Position numbers and translations under genes: made by a program. The notes under the pieces were generated by a model. The model saw nothing but the letters and a program-made list of their open reading frames with translations, was not told the DNA's origin and ran no database searches. A stretch of 64,000 bases of DNA from Gymnogyps californianus (Eukaryota; Chordata; Aves; Accipitriformes; Cathartidae): NCBI RefSeq assembly GCF_018139145.2, contig NC_059477.1:41882502-41946501 (forward strand). Direction: 5' to 3'. Shown one piece after another: positions 47,063-64,000 of this stretch (positions within the stretch are counted from its first letter, which is position 1; each line of letters starts with the position of its first letter).

Positions 47063-47589
47063 AAACTGGCAAAAGCAATAGGAGGTGTGTGGCTTTCACG
47101 TCTTTAACGAGATTAGCTGGAAGAGCAGTGGCCTTGGAGGGCTGCAAAGATCAAACCCCACGCGCCGGTGGGCCAGCCCCGTGTTCGTTCCCATTTCTGT
47201 GGAATATTTGGGTCATTAAATGGGACATATCCCCTTGGGAAGGGACAAGATGCTGGAAGAGAGTCACGCCTGCACAGGCAGTACTCCACCGAGCAGTTTT
47301 AGGAAGGACATGGTCACGTTTTGTGTTGATGGTGGGGATCAGAAGAGCAGCAGGAGGAGAGGGGGCAGGAACGGGGGGTCCCGTCACCCAAACTCTGCGG
47401 GCACAACCAGGAGGATGTCGGCTTGGAGGGAAATCGCCTGAGCTGAAAGTCATGTGTTGCTCTGGACGACTTTCATAAATAACAGGATGGAGTTGGACAC
47501 CTGGGTTTCCTTTGATTCCTACTCTGATTTCTGCCTGTAAGAATTACTAATGTTATTGTCTATGCTTTTGTCTCTAAATTCTGAACTTT

Positions 47590-47615
47590 TCTGATCTCTC
47601 TCTGTCTCTCTCTGA
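47590..47615. repeat. (CT)n microsatellite
   Basis: CTCTCTCTGTCTCTCTCTG, an imperfect CT dinucleotide repeat. Confidence 0.85.
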
Positions 47616-50600
47616 CTCCAAAGTACCAAGTCAGCAATGATCCTGCCCTCTCCCCTCACACCCTAATTTCCTTTTCCACACCTCTATACAAACGTACCTT
47701 GCTCCCACACCTCTGGGTGTTCTCATCTCACTATTCATCACCAACCTCTATTTTTCAATATTCTTGAAATTTTATCCACTTCTGGACTTAAAACGTGCCA
47801 CACAACACTCCGCTTTAGAGGGAGCAAAGATCACTAGCCAAAATAAAAAGAGAACTATATCTGACTCTTGCAGGTAAACAAAGCAGTCCTGGAAAATAAC
47901 TAAATAACCATGTTTATCTTGAGCTCATCGGTTCCACTCCAGCGTTTAAGTTCTATTCAAATTAGTAAATTACTTGGTTCAGGATTCTTCAACGTCAGGT
48001 TTTCTTGAGCTAAGACACCACTACAGTTTATCAGCTGGAGGCTCTGGGGCCGAGCAGCAGCCGTGTGGTCTCCGCACCAAAGTCAGCCCTCAGAAAACCC
48101 CAGCTGGTACGAAACCACCCAAGTATTTTAGCAACACTTGAGTTCACTGAAGAACTTGAGGCTTTTTCTCCTGTCACCACATCAGCTCCTCAGCAAAGGC
48201 TGCATCAGATGTCACGCTTGGGTCTCCTTTCTCAAACTGCTGCTCAGAGGGAGAGCAGGAGGTTTGCAAACCTGCAAACCAAGCAGGAATTCATGCAACC
48301 ACACTGGACAGCCCTTCTCCTGAGCCCTGTCCTTGCCCCCTGCCCAGCACAAGCCCACACAGAGCCCCTCCAAAACCTGTACGACATTCATAGGGTCTTC
48401 ACTCTCTTGAGACCCAAGTATTCGTACAGCAATTTAAATTATTTTCACAGTATTCAGAGCCAAAGGCTGAGAGCATCTCACAGACACAACCTACCCACGT
48501 CAAGGTGATGATACAACGTCGACCAAATCCTCTCGGAAGAGGCAGGATTAGTTCGGCAGCTCAGCGAAAGAGGCCCCACGGCAGGGCTGTGCTGCAGGAG
48601 GACAAGCCGGGCAGGGCTGGGGGGGACCAGCCGCAGCGCGCTGAGCCCCGATTACCCACGTGCTGAAAACCCACCTCCCCTGGTAACCGGCGGGTGAGGG
48701 AGGGGGTTTCTGTTTAACTAGAGAATGGGGTTCGCTTGGTGTCTTGCAGCAAATCCAGCTTTGCTGAGCTGCTGCTAGAATTTGCTGTTTTAAGAGTTTT
48801 TGTGTTTGAGTGTAATGTTTAGGATGTGACCACGAGCAAACGATTCAGCCTCAGTCATCTCGTTAAGACACATTAGCCTTAACCAGGTTAGAGAGCTAGA
48901 CCCCGTGTATTAACAGGGCACAGAAAACCCTCACACGGCAAAAATAAACTTTGCATCTCTAAAACAGACCTAAGCGGTATATATCATCAACGCTGCATGC
49001 GTCCCCTGGCAAAGATCTGCTCCTGACAAAGAAGGCTGTCAGATGCCGTTATTCCCCTGGAAACAAAGAGAATTATAATAGAGCAGGATCCTATGAAAAA
49101 GCCAACACATAACTTATTCTTGCAGCTGATACAAGCTGTTATTGTTGTCATCAAGCAGCTGCTGCGAGCCTCGGGTGCGTGTGTGCATATGGGCATGTAG
49201 CTCCTGGACAACTTCCACATTTAGGGAAAAGCCCCCCTATGCAAGTGCCAGCCTGCACGAAAACTTAAGGGGACAAAAGGCTCCAACTGACCTGCGTGGA
49301 ACGGCAAGCAGAAAGCACGCACGCTTGGCAATGTTTAACCTTCCTTGATGCACGATGAGCTGTACCTTTATTTGGTGGCAATTAAAGCAGGTCTGTTGGC
49401 TGCAATGAAATAATTTAAAATAGCTGGCCAACTGCCCCAAAAAGTCCAGTGGCAGCAAGTAGCGCTCAGGTGTAGCTGAGGGCTTCACGGCTGATGGAAG
49501 TTCTTCAGCCAACGGTTTTAAGAGCAGGGTGAAAACTTCAGTCCTTCACCTCTCTAATGGCAATTAATATTAGTTAGCCCTGCTGAAGTTATGCTTGAAG
49601 AGGAAAGGTAATCACTTAAAATAAAGTGCAGGAATTTTACTCTATATTAGTATCTTATCTGTAATTAGTTTCCTCTGCTGGAAATTCTGACTAACCTTAG
49701 TGCTCATTCCTGACATAGCAATCGCATAGAGGCTGCTTTTTTGGACCAACCATCACGTTCCCTTTCACAGCATGCCTAGCTATACGCAGTACCTTCCCAT
49801 CCAATGCTTTTTCAAGCTAAAAAAAAAAAACCAAACCACTACAGAATTGCATACAATTAGAACAATGACATACAATGAAGTATTGATACTAAAAGGCAAA
49901 CCAATATAGCCACCATGAGAGTATATGCTACTGAGGGTTTTTTTTCCCCCCCCTGATAGCACACACAAGGCCACTCCCGGAGCAGCAGCATTAATGCATT
50001 CTGTCCTGTCTTCATTAGGAAATAATTCACTGCTACTCTATTTTGCATTACAGTCCTAGTGTTAGCCTGAGTTAATAACTAATCAAAGCTCTGTGGTAAC
50101 AGGAGGATACCTTGGTTTCAACAGGAGTTAGCGACCTCAAGAATTACTCGTAGAATTTGCACTCCGGATCTACTCAGCAAGACTTTGTCAGGAGCCATGA
50201 AGGCTATGGAGACGCAAGCTATGAAAATGCAACTTTCCAAGCTTTGGGTTATCTCTATGGATTTCCTAGTGGGTCCTAACAAACCAGCATTAAATTCTGC
50301 TGTTTAAAAGACAAGCTTAAACCGGAGCGTTTTCCTGACCATGACTTTTATGTGCATATGGCCAGCTCAAGTAAAAAAATAAATATTGACACGTATGTGG
50401 TAAAAACAGCTATTCAGAGAGAATATCAGTAACTGTGTATAGATTTTGGCTTTGTGCAAGAAAAATTGAAAAAAAAATCCAGAAATGTTGGAAAATTTTG
50501 TGGGAAAACAGCCTACTTTGGTAGAAGAATGAATATGTACAAATATCCATACATGGGATGTTTCACTCTGGATTAAGTGAGGCATTTCAGCCCTCACCAG

Positions 50601-53600
50601 TTAATTCACATAGATACAGTTCATTCTCCTTCATCAGCCAACCTTCCACATCTCTGCTGCGATGCTAACAAGGCATCTCTGTCATTCATTTGCTATCAAA
50701 CGCAAGGGTTGTTATCGGCGTCCACTAAGAGCAAGGGAGGGAATTAATTTAATATACACGGTCACATGGGCAGCTTTTAAATGGTAACGCTGTGGTTTAG
50801 TAAGCTACCTCGTTTCTAAAGTACATGGTTTCAGAAATATATATGCTGTGTATCTTGCCACACAATGCAACAATAACCTCCTTATCTGCGTCCATCAGAC
50901 ATTTTAGACCGCGCGTCCATGAAAATCAATTCCACACGTTTTGAATCAGCAGCTTTCACATTTCTTTCAGTCCAGCAGGCAAACTGCATGGAGAGCTGAG
51001 CTGCTCCGCTGCTGTCTAAGGGTGCAGCGGAGGGAAAAAAAGAGCATAGCAAGTGTGCTCTGATGTCTTGGATCATACAAATCACTCAGAGTATAAAAAT
51101 TGTATTGCCACTCCATACTTATTTCAAATTGTTTGAGCAACAGCATCAACACAGGCTCGGTTCTTCCAAATTCATGTGTTTTTCCACGATACATTCAGAT
51201 CTCTGCAATTAGTTTAGCCTGACTGGGCAGACGCTTTTAGAGTAAGACAAGCTCACAGACCAAGTTTTATGTATGTTACCATGACAAAGTAGCATACGTC
51301 CTACAGCCTCCCCTCTCTGGATCAGCTACCTGGAGCTGTCTAAAGTTACAGCCGTGCTTTCCTGCGGGTTTATGAACCAGAGATCTCTTGTTGAATGACA
51401 CCGCAATTAGCAAGAAAGGGCAATGAGCCTGCAGCCAAGATGGCAGCCAAAGAAAAGGGGCCCTCTCCCCCAAGAGATACCTTCAACCCTCCGGATTTTT
51501 TTTGAGAGCTTTTTTCCAGCCAGGCTGCTGCTGGTGGAAGGAAAATAGAGTTCTTCACTATTGACTCTCTTATAAACAAGAGCTGTTCACATTTATTTTT
51601 GTAACTTAAAAGCCTGTCACCACCACTGTCCTTAGCAGTGATGCCACCAGCTATTTAGGAGACTATGGTGGTGCAGAACTTCACCAGGGTAAGAGCTCAC
51701 GTAAGATTAGTACTAAGATATTTTAGGAGAGAACAAGACAACTCCGTAATTTTTCTCCTCACCTTTACTAGGAATTCTGTGGAAAGACATTTAGCTCAGT
51801 TCCTCATATCTTAGGGCACCTAAGTGACAAACCTTTCACCTATAACACTGCTTTAGCCTTTTGACTACTACAAAGAACTTCTAGACTTGCATCAGTTCAA
51901 GCATGTATACTAACGTGCTTACAAACATCACTACACAAAGACAGCGCTGCTCTTGTGACGCTCAGCATCACCACTTTGAATAAGTTTCCACGGAATGTAT
52001 TGCAAAAAATAAATTCTGGTATATTTGGTAACAAATTAATAACATCTAGAAATTAATAGCGTCTCTGAATTAAGGAAAATAGTACTTCCCACAGAGCAGT
52101 AATCTTTGCTAAGGAGGCAGATGTGACCTTACATAGCATAGCTCTTCTCATGTGTTTGTTTCTTTACCCTAGAAAGGAACAAATTTTGTAACACTGAAAG
52201 TTGTTTTGTTTTTTATTATCAGAAGTACCGTTACACTGTATTCAAGAACTTCTATTTCATAGTAGCAAGTTAATTAATACACAGTATAGCTCTTCTGATG
52301 CGAGGGAAATAGAACTGGAACAATTCTAGCCTCTTTTGAGAATCAACATGTACGAGAAAATTTTATTTAGAAAAACATCAGGAAATCAAATTCCGGCATG
52401 AAACATTAGTATTAGTGAAGTCAAGGCAAAACTCCCACTACTTTCAGTGAGATTTTTACCTCGGGTTGAAGCCACTTGAAAAGCCACTGTGAAAGTCCTT
52501 TACAGGACGAAACTTTAAAGAACATGAACTCAAAAACTAGCATCCCAAGCTTAATTTGAATAGCTGCCTGACAGCTCCCATGCTTTCTAGAACACAGAAA
52601 GGCAAGTACAGCAAAGTCATCTGAAGAAAAGATAGCATCAAGAGTCTTCCAGAGAGTTAAGATGTATGTGAACCATTTCACAGAATTCATTTTTCTAATA
52701 TTTATCCAACGAAGTTCTCCACAAGTGTACTCTACTGTCCAGCGAGACACTAACCTTCTTTTATCAAATGAGCTAATTTGTGTTCTGCAAAATGATTGTA
52801 TTCTGCAAACAGACAAGACACATTGCAGCTTCTCAAGCTTTTTTAATCCTCTTGATGAAAATGAGGAAAAAAAAAAGTATCAATAAAAGACTTTGAAGTA
52901 ATACAGCTTTCTTGGACAGTACAGCGGAGGTCAAGAACTTGGGCTGTGGAAATACAGCACAAATTCCATGACAAAGTGATAAACAAATCCTGCCTCAAGA
53001 GCCATATACTTCAACCTTGGAATGTGCGCAGGCTAGAGCTCACAGTGATGACAATGATGGCAGGTGAGCAAGATAACCTCTGAATTGCTGGCTTAGTGAG
53101 TGAATTTAGAGTAGACAGTACTCACTTCTCCAGTGGAAAGTCTTCCTCACTTCCACCTCTGTGATCCAGCAAAGTTATGGGCTTGCAGCAATCGTTAACA
53201 AGGACAGATACAGGCACTTGGTAAAGGATCTGGTTCTAAACCCATTACAGCCAATAAAGAGACTTTGGTGATAACTGGCTTAGACCCTGAGTAGGGAATA
53301 GAAGTAGTATACAAACCTAGAACAAGTTTTAAACCCATAATTGTTAGTTAACACTGGAAAAAGACACAATGATTAAAATCCCTAGCTATCTGACAGGAAG
53401 CTAAACCTCTCAGATCATCACCTTGTGCAGCCATTACCCAGACAAAAGTTGCAGTATATTTTGACAGAGTCAAGACTGAAGGATTCCCACTGTTGCATGA
53501 ACCGGCACAGCTACTGCAGTGGTGTATTAACAAGTGGCCCCGATAACTGACTGCGATGAGATTAAAATCTAGTTTGTTAGTTAGTCTGTAGTGAGGCAGC

Positions 53601-53735
53601 TGACAGTTTTGGTATTTCAAGTGCCTTGAATTCTCCTCACTATTCTCCCTCCAGTAACTTCAATTGACCTGGTTGTTTTTACGATACCTCAAGAGACTGA
53701 CTAGTTTACTGAAACCTTCCTGTTGAAATATTTTT

Positions 53736-53772
53736 ATAATTGATCATAATTGCAATAATTGATCATAATTGC
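53736..53772. repeat. 19-bp-period tandem duplication
   Basis: The sequence ATAATTGATCATAATTGC occurs at 53736-53753 and again at 53755-53772. Each copy contains the palindrome TGATCA flanked by AATT. Confidence 0.9.
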
Positions 53773-54534
53773 TCTTTGCACAGGCATTTCAAAATTCCAC
53801 AGAGACAAGTCTAAATTGCATCCAAGTGCAGGAAAAGAGAGATGATATCCAAGCATTGCCCTATTATCATTCTTTTTTTTCCACAACGTATTTAATGACC
53901 TAAGAAAGTTACAAAAGCAACTTTAAATTACATTTACATATATAAACTAATTAAATATATTTAGCTAACACTGAGAAAATAAAATCCCAAGCAACATGAA
54001 GACAAAAACATTAAGAGGTGACTGATTCTAGAGTAATTTAAGACTTTTTACTGAGTCTCTGATGTAGCAATCAAGTGAACACTTCCCTACTGAAGTATTC
54101 CTTGTAGTTAGAGACCACTGAAAGCTTATCTCATTATTCTCATTTTAGAACAGCAAATGAGTGATTAGTCCAGCATTAAATTCTGCAGTTTTTATTAAAT
54201 TCTATATTCTGGGAGAACAATTTTGTTACTTATTCCACTTCCTTTGCCACTCACTTATTCCAGTAAGTGGCAAAATTCCTAAAAACTTCAGTGGCATCAG
54301 GATTTTTAATACTAAGAGCACAGACGTGTCAGACTGCAAGACAAAATGGTTAAGAAGTGTGGCTTGTAAGATAATATTAAAAGGATATGCAAATAGCTAT
54401 GTACATGTATGTTTAAATTCATTCAAGATGAAGGAAACTCACAGCTTAAAATTCATGTGGCACGTAAAGGTATCCGTTTGAATGTTGTCAATTAATATTC
54501 TAAGTCACATGTGGTGAACACATATTCACAAAGA

Positions 54535-54664
54535 CCGAAATAAATAACAGCTACTTTATTATCTAAGAATACCTTAAAGTGTGACATTTCCTGACAATGC
54601 TTTGACAGAATCATCAAGTAAAAGAATGCAAAGGTCGTAAGAACTTGTGAAACCCTGATGACTG
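54535..54664 (-). other. MMADHC: MMADHC 3' UTR (predicted)
   Basis: From the TAG stop (54667-54665 on the minus strand) to about 20 bases past the AATAAA at 54560-54555. This gives a short 3' UTR of roughly 120 to 130 bases. A more distal minus-strand AATAAA at 54196-54191 would give a longer form of about 0.5 kb. Confidence 0.55.
54555..54560 (-). terminator. MMADHC: Likely MMADHC poly(A) signal (AATAAA on the minus strand)
   Basis: The + strand reads TTTATT. On the minus strand AATAAA is followed by TTTATTTCGGTCTTTGTG and ATGTGTT, a good U/GU-rich downstream element. An alternative signal lies at 54191-54196. Confidence 0.6.
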
Positions 54665-63990
<9,326 letters not shown>

Positions 63991-64000
63991 CTGAGAAGAC

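Larger units (their letters stand above)
43126..54534. other. Intergenic region between convergent LYPD6 and MMADHC
   Basis: About 11.4 kb with no supported exon. From about 43.6 kb the + strand becomes richer in A and C than in T and G, the reverse of the sequence to the left. It contains simple repeats (T run at about 43971-43986, A run at 45960-45974, AT-rich tract at 46784-46850, A-rich run at 47031-47062, CT repeat at 47590-47615, A run at 49819-49830) and a GC-richer patch at about 48540-48700. The longest frame, 48065-48508 on the + strand, resembles no protein I recognise. Confidence 0.7.

Noticed and set aside
48065..48508. 147-codon + strand frame in the intergenic region
   Set aside because: No recognisable protein family, and it lies in C-rich low-T sequence where stops are rarer. 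Chance is likely.

Overview
The window looks like vertebrate nuclear DNA, most likely from a bird. It has two multi-exon protein genes with GT-AG introns, a CpG island, long introns and UTRs, simple-sequence tracts, and almost no recognisable interspersed repeats. Sparse repeats, modest intron sizes and A-rich/AACC-type simple tracts fit an avian genome; a reptile is not excluded. No operons, CRISPR arrays, tRNA/rRNA genes or intact mobile elements were found by reading.

Layout. Positions 1-3.4 kb are flanking sequence with no gene I can support. Positions 3.4-4.6 kb hold a CpG-rich island, the best candidate promoter and untranslated first exon for LYPD6. Positions 4.6-30.6 kb are then the first intron of LYPD6, with microsatellites, homopolymers and several AT-rich, TAAT-dense blocks that could be conserved enhancers. 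LYPD6 (+ strand) is coded in four exons at 30666-30783, 32307-32405, 37800-37930 and 38988-39191. It encodes a 183-residue secreted or membrane-anchored Ly6/uPAR protein. A 3' UTR of about 3.9 kb probably runs to an AATAAA signal at 43102. Positions 43.1-54.5 kb are intergenic. MMADHC (- strand, convergent) is coded in six visible exons from 63990 down to 54665. Only the first three codons are missing; they lie in an exon beyond the right edge. The reconstructed length is 296 residues, equal to the human protein as I recall it.

The two genes are not functionally linked. LYPD6 is a cell-surface Wnt/LRP6 and nicotinic-receptor modulator. MMADHC is an intracellular vitamin B12 trafficking protein. 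Their tail-to-tail order matches the LYPD6-MMADHC order on human chromosome 2q23, so this is conserved synteny.

The main oddities are: LYPD6 has a polar C-terminal tail after its hydrophobic GPI-type signal; the LYPD6 loop-2 NxI position reads E-S-V; an out-of-frame upstream ATG overlaps the LYPD6 start; and base-composition strand skew flips near 43.6 kb, far closer to the LYPD6 end than to the MMADHC end. I found no credible new multi-gene system. The long open frames outside these two genes look like chance.
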